51,629 bases of DNA from DTKY01 sp037440765 (GTDB taxonomy: Bacteria > Acidobacteriota > Terriglobia > Bryobacterales > Bryobacteraceae), in the NCBI GenBank assembly GCA_037440765.1, contig JBBITL010000027.1, positions 1-51,629 of the forward strand, read 5' to 3'. The notes below the pieces were generated by a model, which searched no databases, was not told where the DNA came from, and was given only the letters and a program-made list of their open reading frames with translations. The position numbers and the translations under genes were made by a program. Below are positions 7,609 to 18,587 of the stretch, in pieces. The number at the start of each line of letters is the position of its first letter. Position 1 is the stretch's first letter.

Positions 7609-8145
7609 TCAGCCAGGTTGCTCAGAAGCCGGGTTGAGGAACGAAAGGTGGCCGCGGTAGGCGGAGCGGATAGCGATGAAGTCGCGGTGTTCCAGCCGGA
7701 GCTCGCCGGAGACCTGGCGGATTTCGTTGTCCTCTTCCGCCGAGACCGACCCCTCGGCCGCGGCCACGGCGAACAGGCAGTCCAGCAGGGCCAGCCTCTG
7801 CTCCCGGGTGGCGGTGTTGCGGAACTCCCTGGTCACCAGAAAGTCCTCCGTACCACCGAAAAGCCGGTTCTGGGTCTTGGCGATCTGTACGACCAGGATG
7901 GCCTGCTCCTCGGGCAGGCCGGCGTGATCGGCGACGATGCGCTCCATGGCGCGGGTTTCCTTCTCGGTGACCTTGAGGTCCGCCCGCGCCACCCGGCTCA
8001 GGATGTAGGCGAAGCCGGCGATGTAGCGGGCCCTCTCGGGCTCCAGCCTGTCGAGCGCGTCGGTGATCCTGCGCACGGTTTCGGTCTCCGTCTTCTCCTG
8101 TGAGGGTGCGGCCGGTGTCAGGCCTAAGTACTTGAGTATCGACAT
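7609..8145 (-). CDS. TerB-like tellurite-resistance-family protein
   Basis: A 178-residue all-helical protein. Residues about 35-155 carry the TerB-like pattern of two helical repeats: an acidic SRVARADLKVTEKE turn followed 60-70 residues later by FAVAAAEGSVSAEEDNEIR, each ending a helix and matching the metal-binding-like acidic loops of the family. TerB-family proteins are often linked to envelope stress or secretion, but the biochemical role is unknown. The open frame extends far upstream to 8943, antisense to the kinase gene; the ATG at 8145 is the real start, as the homologous part begins there. Convergent with the preceding membrane protein. Confidence 0.8.
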   Translation of the reverse strand: MSILKYLGLTPAAPSQEKTETETVRRITDALDRLEPERARYIAGFAYILSRVARADLKVTEKETRAMERIVADHAGLPEEQAILVVQIAKTQNRLFGGTEDFLVTREFRNTATREQRLALLDCLFAVAAAEGSVSAEEDNEIRQVSGELRLEHRDFIAIRSAYRGHLSFLNPASEQPG

Positions 8146-8250
8146 CCTAACTTCCACACTAGCGCCTGAGGGCGGCGGCTGCACGCGGGTGGGCATGCAG
8201 CGGCGCCTCCGATCCGCCGATAAAGACAAGGAGGAGTGTTCTGTGGAGCC

Positions 8251-11445
<3,195 letters not shown>

Positions 11446-12210
11446 CGGCGCGCCGCGCAGCGTGCTCGCCCTGCTGGTGGACGAGGCTTGCCGGGCGGGC
11501 GCGGAAGAGGTGTGCCTGGTGGTCAGTCCCGGCGACCGCGAGCCGTTCAGCCAGGTGCTGGGCGAGCACCGGGGCCGCGTCCAGTTCCAGGAACAGAGTG
11601 AGCCCGGAGGATACGGCCACGCGGTCTATCTTGCCCGCGACTTCGTGGGGAACGAGCCTTTCCTCCACATGGTGGGCGACCACCTGTATGTAGGCCGGCG
11701 GGCCGACGGCTGCGCCCGCGCCCTGGTGGCAGTGGCCGAGGCCGAAAACTCGGCGGTCTCGGCGGTCCAGCCGACCCGGGAGGGTCTGCTGACCCGGTTC
11801 GGCGCGGTCGGGGGACAGAAGGTTGCAGGCAAGGCGGGGCTGTACCGTATCGATGCGGTGCTCGAGAAGCCCACTCCGACCGAGGCCGAACAGAGGCTGA
11901 TTGTGCCGGGGATGAGGGCGGGCCACTACCTCTGCTTCTTTGGAATGCATGTTCTGACCCCGGCGGTGATGGAGATTCTCGGGGAGTTGTTCGGCGCGGG
12001 GCCGCCGCAGCCGCTGAGTCTGTCGGCCGCGCTGGCCAGGCTTCCGGAACGCGAGCGGTATCTGGCCTATGAGGCGCCGGGCCGGCGCTACGACCTGGGA
12101 GCGCGCTACGGACTGTTCGTGGCCCAGTTCGCGCTGGCCATGAGCGGCAAGGACCAGGAAGAGGTTCTGAGCCAGTTGCTGGAGGTTCTCGCCCTGCGGG
12201 AGTCCGGCCG

Positions 12211-15200
12211 GTGAGCGTACTGGCCGGCGTCATTACAGCCCGGGACGCCGGGAGGCGGAACCTGCCGCTCGAAGGCTTCTGCGAGGCCGCCGGCGCGGAG
12301 GCCCTGCTGGCGGAATGCGGGAGCCTGGAGGGATTCCGGCACGACACCCGGAACCTTTACGAGCAGGTGCGGGCGCTGTTGTTCCTGTACGCCATCCACA
12401 GGTTCCATCTGCCGAGCCGGCCCGGGATGCGCGCCGAGGGCCGCGTGCCCTACGAGGGTTTCAAGCACCTGCTGGACAGGCGGTTCGAGGAGGCCATCCG
12501 GTGCTTCCTGGCGGCGCAGTCCGCGCAGGGGGCGAGCGCGGCTCTGTCGAGCGCGCTTGCCGCAGCCTACCGCGGTCTGGCGTTTCAGACGCTGGCCGGC
12601 CAGGTGCGCCGCAGCGTCCGCAGCGTGCGCGGCAACCAGTGGATGTTCCGCACGGGGCACCCGGCGGACGATCCGCTCAGTATCCGCGCCGAATTGAGGT
12701 CGCCGGACCCGGCAACCGGTCTCTATCCTGTTCTGCACGAGGCGACGCCGGTGCGGATGGATTTTTCGCACAGCGGCTGGAGCGACATCTTCTTCCTGGG
12801 GATGGATTACCCGGAAGGCGCCCGGGTCGTAAACGCCTCGATCAACCTGGCGGTCCGGCCGGCAGGCGGGAGCGGGAAGCCGCGGCCCCCGGTGGAGGCC
12901 TATGTGCGCGTCATCGACGAGCCGGTGCTGCGGCTGGCGAGCGTGGACCTGGGCTGCGTGGCCGAGATCACGTCGCTCGACGAGGTCTTCGACTACGCCC
13001 GCGACTACCTGGGGTTGCTGAAGGCCGCGGTGATCGCCTCGGGCCTGGTGCCGCCCGGCATGGAAGGCTCGGGCCAGCCTCTTGCCAGTCTGCTCGAGCG
13101 CCTGACGAGAACCGCCGGCCACGGCGTGGAACTCGTCAGCAGGGTGAACGATATTCCGAAGGGCTCGCGGCTGGCGGTGTCGACCAGCCTGCTGGCGTGC
13201 CTGATCGCCGTCTCGATGCGCGCCACGCGGCAGATCAAGAGCCTGACGGGCGGCCTGGAGGAGCATGAGCGGCGCCTGGTGGCGGCGCGGGCCATTCTGG
13301 GCGAGTGGCTGGCGGGATCCGGCGGCGGGTGGCAGGACTCCGGAGGCGTATGGCCCGGCATCAAGCTGATCTCCGGCGTGCTGGCGGCCGAGGGCGATGT
13401 GGAGTCCGGCGTGAGCCGTGGGTGTCTTCTGCCGCGCCACCACGTGTACCCGGCCGAGGAGATTTCGGCCGAAACCAGAGAGAAACTCGAGCGCAGCCTG
13501 GTGCTGGTGCACGGCGGCATGGCGCAGGACGTGGGGCCCATCCTCGAAATGGTGACCGAGAGGTACCTGCTGCGCTCGGCCGGGGAATGGACGGCGCGCC
13601 AGGAAGCCGTTCGCACGCTGGACGAGATCCTGGAAGCGTTGCGCACGGGCGACATCCGCCGGCTCGGCTCGCTCACGGACCGCAACTTCCACCGGCCCAT
13701 TCAGGCCATAATTCCGTGGGCCGGCAACCAGTTCACCGAGCGGCTGATCCGGCGGGTGGGCGAGGAGTTTCCCGGGCGGTTCTGGGGCTTCTGGATGCTG
13801 GGCGGGATGAGCGGCGGCGGCATGGGGTTTCTGTTCGACCCCGAGGTGAGACCGCAGGCCCAGATCCGGTTGGGCTCCCTCATGAGCGAGCTTAAACGGG
13901 AGCTTGAGAGCGGGGTGGCCTTCGCCATGGAGCCGGTGGTGTACGACTTCGAAATCAACGAGCGCGGCTCCTGGGCGGAGCTGCGAGAGGGCGCGGAAGC
14001 GCTTCTGCCGCCGGGTTACTACTCGTTGACGCTGCCGTCGTTGATCAGGAAGGAGGCCGTGCTGCTCGGGCCGGGACGCCGGGCCGAACTGGAGCAGTTC
14101 GGCGCAGCCTGCCGCCAGAGGCCGGAGCTGGCCGGCGAGGTTCAGGCGCTTTTCGACAATCTGCTGCCCCAGGAGGCGCAATCCAGGGCGGATCGCCGCC
14201 GGGAGCTCTCCAGGCTGCTGGAGGCACACGGCTTCGACCAGGTGCAGCACGAGAAGATCCGGTCGGAGCTGCGGGCCGGGCGTATCGGGCTGGCGCAAAA
14301 CCGGCTGCCGATGTCGGCGAGCGTCACGGACGTCTCCGGCGGCGATGTGACGGACGCGCGAGCGGGCCTGGCCGACCGCCTGCACCGGCTGGGCATGGAA
14401 GCGCTGGCCGGGGGGGCCGCGGCGGCCGTGACGCTGGCGGGCGGCGCCGGCAGCCGGTGGACGCACGGCGCCGGCGTGGTGAAGGCGCTCAACCCCTTTG
14501 CCCGCCTGGGGGGCAGCTATCGCACTTTCCTGGAGGTTCACCTGGCCAAGAGCCGCCGGCTCGCGAGCCGGCTGGGCCGATGTCTGCCTCACGTGGTGAC
14601 CACCAGCCACCTGACCCACGCGGCCGTTGAGAAGCACATGGCCGAGCGCGGCAATTACGGCTACCAGGGGCCGCTACACCTGTCACCGGGGCGCATGGTG
14701 GGGCTGCGGCTGGTTCCCACCGTGAGGGACCTGCGGTTCGCCTGGGAGGAAATGCCGCAGCAGATGCTGGACGAGCAGAAACAGAAAGTGCGCGACAGCG
14801 CCCGCGCCGCCCTCATACACTGGGCCGAGACCGCGGGCGAGGCCGCCGACTACACGGACAACATCCCCGCTCAGTGCCTGCATCCGGTGGGCCACTGGTA
14901 CGAGATCCCCAATCTGCTGCGCAACGGCGTGCTCGCGCGGCTGCTTGAAGAGAACCCGCGGCTTCGCTGCCTGATGCTGCACAACGTGGACACGCTGGGG
15001 GCCGGCCTTGACCCCGCGCTGCTCGGGCTGCACCTGGAGAGCGGCGCAGCCATGACGGTGGAGGTCATTGCGCGGGAACTCGAGGACCGCGGCGGCGGCC
15101 TGGCCCGCGTGGACGGCAGAATGCGGCTGGTCGAAGGCCTAGCCTTTCCCCGCGAAGCCCTGGAGTTCGACCTCTCCTACTACAACAGCAACACCTTCTG

Positions 15201-15543
15201 GATTGACATAGACGGCCTGCTGGCCATATTCGGGCTCACGCGGAGCTCCCTTACGGATGGCGACAAGGTGACCGCGGCGGTGCGGAGCCTGGCGGCGCGC
15301 ATGCCCACTTACGTGACCCTGAAGGACGTCAAGAAGCGCTGGGGGCGAGGGCAGGAGGACGTCTTTCCGGTGGCGCAGTTCGAGAAGCTTTGGGGGGACA
15401 TGACAACGCTCGCGGAGCTTGACTGCCGTTACGTGGTGGTGAGCCGGCGGCGCGGGCAGCAGCTCAAGGAGGTCGCCCAGTTGGACGGCTGGCTGCGCGA
15501 CGGTTCGGCGGCCTACGTGGAAAGCCTGTGCGAGTGGGCGTAG
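12211..15543 (+). CDS. GHMP sugar kinase (fucokinase-like) fused to UDPGP-type sugar pyrophosphorylase
   Basis: An 1110-residue two-enzyme protein. The N-terminal half carries a fucokinase/FKP-like GHMP kinase: PVRMDFSHSGWSD (about 180-192; cf. PVRIDLAGGWSD), PKGSRLAVSTSLLA (about 316-329; cf. PKGSGLGTSSILA, so the glycine loop is altered), GGGWQDSGGVWPGIKL (about 371-386) and GGMSGGGMGFLF (about 531-542). The C-terminal half (about 725-1110) is a UDPGP-family pyrophosphorylase: LAGGAGSRW (742-750), VVKALNPF with the catalytic Lys, YRTFLEVHLAK, HPVGHWYEIPNLLRNG and HNVDTLG. Such an enzyme would phosphorylate a free sugar at C1 and then activate it to an NDP-sugar. In Bacteroides FKP the order is pyrophosphorylase first, so this is the reverse arrangement. 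The sugar is unknown. Confidence 0.85.
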   Translation: MSVLAGVITARDAGRRNLPLEGFCEAAGAEALLAECGSLEGFRHDTRNLYEQVRALLFLYAIHRFHLPSRPGMRAEGRVPYEGFKHLLDRRFEEAIRCFLAAQSAQGASAALSSALAAAYRGLAFQTLAGQVRRSVRSVRGNQWMFRTGHPADDPLSIRAELRSPDPATGLYPVLHEATPVRMDFSHSGWSDIFFLGMDYPEGARVVNASINLAVRPAGGSGKPRPPVEAYVRVIDEPVLRLASVDLGCVAEITSLDEVFDYARDYLGLLKAAVIASGLVPPGMEGSGQPLASLLERLTRTAGHGVELVSRVNDIPKGSRLAVSTSLLACLIAVSMRATRQIKSLTGGLEEHERRLVAARAILGEWLAGSGGGWQDSGGVWPGIKLISGVLAAEGDVESGVSRGCLLPRHHVYPAEEISAETREKLERSLVLVHGGMAQDVGPILEMVTERYLLRSAGEWTARQEAVRTLDEILEALRTGDIRRLGSLTDRNFHRPIQAIIPWAGNQFTERLIRRVGEEFPGRFWGFWMLGGMSGGGMGFLFDPEVRPQAQIRLGSLMSELKRELESGVAFAMEPVVYDFEINERGSWAELREGAEALLPPGYYSLTLPSLIRKEAVLLGPGRRAELEQFGAACRQRPELAGEVQALFDNLLPQEAQSRADRRRELSRLLEAHGFDQVQHEKIRSELRAGRIGLAQNRLPMSASVTDVSGGDVTDARAGLADRLHRLGMEALAGGAAAAVTLAGGAGSRWTHGAGVVKALNPFARLGGSYRTFLEVHLAKSRRLASRLGRCLPHVVTTSHLTHAAVEKHMAERGNYGYQGPLHLSPGRMVGLRLVPTVRDLRFAWEEMPQQMLDEQKQKVRDSARAALIHWAETAGEAADYTDNIPAQCLHPVGHWYEIPNLLRNGVLARLLEENPRLRCLMLHNVDTLGAGLDPALLGLHLESGAAMTVEVIARELEDRGGGLARVDGRMRLVEGLAFPREALEFDLSYYNSNTFWIDIDGLLAIFGLTRSSLTDGDKVTAAVRSLAARMPTYVTLKDVKKRWGRGQEDVFPVAQFEKLWGDMTTLAELDCRYVVVSRRRGQQLKEVAQLDGWLRDGSAAYVESLCEWA

Positions 15544-15658
15544 CGCCCGCGGGCCGCTCCCCTACGGTAGTGGTTCGGTGCAGGCGCCGGACGGCGAGCG
15601 GGCTTTTTCCAGGGGACCTCAGTATATACTCCGCTGGTGATTCAGACGATGTACTGAT

Positions 15659-16786
15659 GTGCGCCAGGAGACGTGGGACGCTGACGCCATCAGTTCGATC
15701 GAGTCCAGGGCGGGGCTGATCCGCAGTCCGGTCCGTCGGCTAAGGTACCTGCGCCGGGTTACGCGGCGCGGGTTGCCGGCCGCGGCGCACAGGACCGTGC
15801 GCAGGCTGAAATTGGTTCCACTGCTGCTCGGGGCCGTGTTCTTCGCGTTTCCGGTGGGTTACCGCACGGAAACCCGGGAACCGTCATCGGCGCCGGCCTC
15901 CCGGCTGGCGGATCCGCCTGACCGCGTGCCGGCGGTGTGGCTGGTTGACAGGGCGGAACAGTATGAGACCTACAGCAACGGTTTGAGAATCGAGCTCCCG
16001 CGGGCGGCTTCAACGCGCCGCAGAAGGTATGTCGCGCTGCCGGTCCGCGGCGGCGGCGAGGCTGCCTTCCGGACCGATCCGGCGGGGATAGTCTTCCATA
16101 CCACGGAATCGCAACTTGTCGATTTCGAGGAGCAGAAGCGCGCGGCGCTCAAGCGCGTCGGGCGATACCTGCTGGAATACGTGGCTGCCAACCGGTCCTA
16201 CCACTACGTGGTGGACCGCTTCGGGCGCGTCCACCGGACGGTGGAGGAAAGCGGCGCCGCCAACCATGCGGGCTGGTCGGTGTGGGCGGATGAGAAGTGG
16301 GTCTACGTGAAGCTCAACGAGAGCTTTCTGGCGGTGGCCTTCGAGACGCAGAGCCGGCTGAACGGCGCGCCGGTGAACTCCGCCCAGATACACGCGGGCC
16401 GGGTGCTTGTGGAAATGCTGCGTTCCCGCTACGGCATCGCGGCGGCCAACTGCGTCACTCACGCTCAGGTGTCGGTGAATCCCCGCAACATGCGCGCCGG
16501 ATACCACACGGATTGGGAGGATGGTTTCCCGTTCCGCTCGCTGGGCCTTCCGGACAACTACACGGCGCCGCTCGCCAGCGTCCTGCTGTTCGGTTTCGAC
16601 GCGGACGGATTCCCGGCAGGCTCCGGCGCGGAACAGGGTATGCTGGCCGCGCGAACACAATTGAGGCGCGAGGCGCTGGCGCGCCGGATGCCGCCGGCCG
16701 AGTACCGCCGCCTGCTGCGGTCGAAATGGCGGGAGGCGCTTTCGGCGATTGAGAAACACCGCCTGGGGGAGGAAAGAGAACTATGA
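15659..16786 (+). CDS. membrane-anchored N-acetylmuramoyl-L-alanine amidase (Amidase_2 family)
   Basis: A 375-residue protein with a basic cytoplasmic N-terminus, one transmembrane helix (about residues 51-68) and a periplasmic Amidase_2/PGRP-type domain (about 140-300). FHTTES (146-151), SYHYVVDRFGRVHR, HAGWSVW (203-209) and THAQVSVNP (267-275) match the zinc-site and substrate-groove motifs; the enzyme should cleave the bond between MurNAc and the stem peptide. The family usually ends soon after these motifs; here about 80 extra residues follow. The start is GTG 15659, 29 bases after a TATACT box (15625-15630). It overlaps the actin-like gene in an ATGA tetranucleotide. Confidence 0.82.
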   Translation: MRQETWDADAISSIESRAGLIRSPVRRLRYLRRVTRRGLPAAAHRTVRRLKLVPLLLGAVFFAFPVGYRTETREPSSAPASRLADPPDRVPAVWLVDRAEQYETYSNGLRIELPRAASTRRRRYVALPVRGGGEAAFRTDPAGIVFHTTESQLVDFEEQKRAALKRVGRYLLEYVAANRSYHYVVDRFGRVHRTVEESGAANHAGWSVWADEKWVYVKLNESFLAVAFETQSRLNGAPVNSAQIHAGRVLVEMLRSRYGIAAANCVTHAQVSVNPRNMRAGYHTDWEDGFPFRSLGLPDNYTAPLASVLLFGFDADGFPAGSGAEQGMLAARTQLRREALARRMPPAEYRRLLRSKWREALSAIEKHRLGEEREL

Positions 16787-17775
16787 AGAGCAAATCGTCC
16801 ATGATTGGCCTGGATGCCGGCACCAGCCGGATCGTCGTGGCCCGGAGCGTGGAGGGTGAGTACCGGTTCCGGTCGCACCTGAACGCGTTCGTGGCCGTTC
16901 CCTTCACGCAGATGGCGGCGCAGACGCTCGCCAGGGAGAAGGTGCTGCATGTCACGCAAGGGTCGCAGATCCTGATCTACGGGAACGAGTCGGAGCGGTT
17001 CGCGGACCTGTTCCACCTGGAGGCCAGGCGCCCGATGAGCGGCGGAATGCTGAACCCCGCCGAGCCGGAAGGGCTGCCGTTGATCCGGCGGATACTGGAG
17101 GCGCTCGGCGCCAACGGGGACGAGCCGCGGCGGGTGTGTTTCAGCGTGCCGGCGGCGCCGCTGGGGTGCGAGTCCACAGTGACTTTCCACGAAGCGGCCC
17201 TGCGGGAGTTGCTGGCGGAACTTGGCCACGAGGCCCGGAGCATCAATGAAGGGCTGGCTGTGATTTACTCCGAGCTGGAGGAATCCAACTACACCGGCAT
17301 CGGCATCAGCTTCGGGGGAGGGCTGTGCAACGTCTGCCTGGCGTATCTGTCGGCGCCTCTGTTCAGCTTCAGCATCTCAAAGGCGGGCGACTTCATCGAC
17401 TCCAGCGCGGCGGCGGTGACCAGCGAACTGGCGACCCGGGTGCGCATCGTCAAGGAGACATCGTTCGCCTTCAACGGCCACTTCCATGAGAAGATCCAGC
17501 AGGCGCTGAGCGTCTACTACATGGACATGATCCAGGCCGTGGTGGACGGCTTGCATAAGGCGTTCTCCGACGCGCTCAACGTGCCTAAGCTCGGCCGGGC
17601 GATCCCCATCGTCCTGAGTGGCGGCAGCGTGCTGGCGGGGGGCTTCCGGGAGAGATTCGAGAAGGCGCTGGCGGACCGCCCGCTGCCGCTCCCCATCTCG
17701 GAAGTGCGCCTGGCCGGCGAGCCGCTGAACGCTACCGCCAAGGGCGCGCTGGTTTCGGCGCTGGCAGAAATGTAG
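16783..17775 (+). CDS. actin/Hsp70-fold ATPase (MreB/FtsA/PilM-like)
   Basis: A 330-residue protein with the three nucleotide-binding motifs of the actin superfamily: phosphate-1 GLDAGTSRIVVA (9-20), phosphate-2 GIGISFGGGLCNVCL (172-186) and adenosine IVLSGGSVLAGGF (276-288). The INEGLAVIYSEL segment also resembles the connect region. It is near the length of MreB but its sequence is divergent and lacks an obvious membrane-binding helix. Its ATG overlaps the stop of the peptidoglycan amidase gene, so the two are translationally coupled; an actin-like filament or switch that positions or controls a wall hydrolase is a reasonable inference. No other divisome or rod-shape genes are nearby. Confidence 0.8.
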   Translation: MKSKSSMIGLDAGTSRIVVARSVEGEYRFRSHLNAFVAVPFTQMAAQTLAREKVLHVTQGSQILIYGNESERFADLFHLEARRPMSGGMLNPAEPEGLPLIRRILEALGANGDEPRRVCFSVPAAPLGCESTVTFHEAALRELLAELGHEARSINEGLAVIYSELEESNYTGIGISFGGGLCNVCLAYLSAPLFSFSISKAGDFIDSSAAAVTSELATRVRIVKETSFAFNGHFHEKIQQALSVYYMDMIQAVVDGLHKAFSDALNVPKLGRAIPIVLSGGSVLAGGFRERFEKALADRPLPLPISEVRLAGEPLNATAKGALVSALAEM

Positions 17776-17800
17776 GAGCGCGGCGCTGGCGCGCCCCAGG

Positions 17801-18580
17801 TCAGGTGTACACCACGAAGTGGGTGACCTGATCGTAGCCCATGCGGCGGTAGAGGGAGACGCCGGGCCTGGTTGCCTGTAGAACCGAACGGGTGAGACCC
17901 GACTCGCGCTGAGCCGAGGCCACGGCGTGGCGCGTGATGGTCTCGCCGTAGCCTTTGCGCTCATGCCCCGGCAGCGTGGCTACCGAGTACACGCCCACCG
18001 CCCCGGCAGCCAGCAGCGTGGCCGCGCAGCAGACCGGGGCCCCATCAACGTAGCCGATGTGGCCGGTGAACTCGTTCGTCCAGAGAGCCTCCAGGTCGTA
18101 CAGTTCGCGGCACCACTCAAAAGGGATGTGGAACGCGAGTGAATTCAGCCGCGCGAACTCGATCCTGAGGGCCCGGTCTTCCACGCGCCGGCACTCCAGC
18201 GGCACGGGCGTCCTGCGCGGCGGCGCCAGGCGCTCGCAGGCCATGCCCGGGTGATGGAACGCAGGCCGGAGTCCCCAGCGGCGGAAGGCCCTGGATACGT
18301 GCTCGCCTGGTATCTTCCCGAGCATCCCGGCGCCGGCCCAGAAGGCCCACCGCGGGCCGCCGTCGCCGAGCTGGCGAGCGGCCAGTTCGATCCGCTTCTC
18401 CAGGTCCCCGGAGCCGGCGGGCGGCGTCGCGAGGAACGCCGCGTTGAACATGTAGAACTCGATGCCGGAGGAGGCGATCGAAACGCCCTCCAGTTCGGCC
18501 ACCCGGCCCGACTTCCGGGCTCTGGCGAAGTGCCGGAAGAACTCCAGCAGGCTCAGTTCCACGGCTCGGGCGGGCGTCAT
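17801..18580 (-). CDS. GNAT family N-acetyltransferase
   Basis: A 259-residue protein. The C-terminal half holds a GNAT domain: a VYSVATLPGHERKGYGETIT segment carries motif A (R/QxxGxG/A-like, binding acetyl-CoA pyrophosphate), followed by a helix and QATRPGVSLYRRMGY, the usual motif B ending. The N-terminal half is a less conserved domain with an aromatic EFYMFNAAFL segment, seen in several two-domain GNATs. The substrate is unknown. It starts 7 bases after the priA stop on the same strand and is likely cotranscribed with it. Confidence 0.85.
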   Translation of the reverse strand: MTPARAVELSLLEFFRHFARARKSGRVAELEGVSIASSGIEFYMFNAAFLATPPAGSGDLEKRIELAARQLGDGGPRWAFWAGAGMLGKIPGEHVSRAFRRWGLRPAFHHPGMACERLAPPRRTPVPLECRRVEDRALRIEFARLNSLAFHIPFEWCRELYDLEALWTNEFTGHIGYVDGAPVCCAATLLAAGAVGVYSVATLPGHERKGYGETITRHAVASAQRESGLTRSVLQATRPGVSLYRRMGYDQVTHFVVYT

Positions 18581-18587
18581 GCCAGTC

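Noticed and set aside
12106..14637. 843-residue minus-strand open frame
   Set aside because: Antisense to the kinase-pyrophosphorylase fusion, which has real enzyme motifs; this frame is His/Gln/Arg-rich noise.
15585..15608. possible terminator after the kinase-pyrophosphorylase gene
   Set aside because: The T-run is good but the nearby stem (CGCC/GGCG) has only four pairs and is separated from the T-run by several bases.
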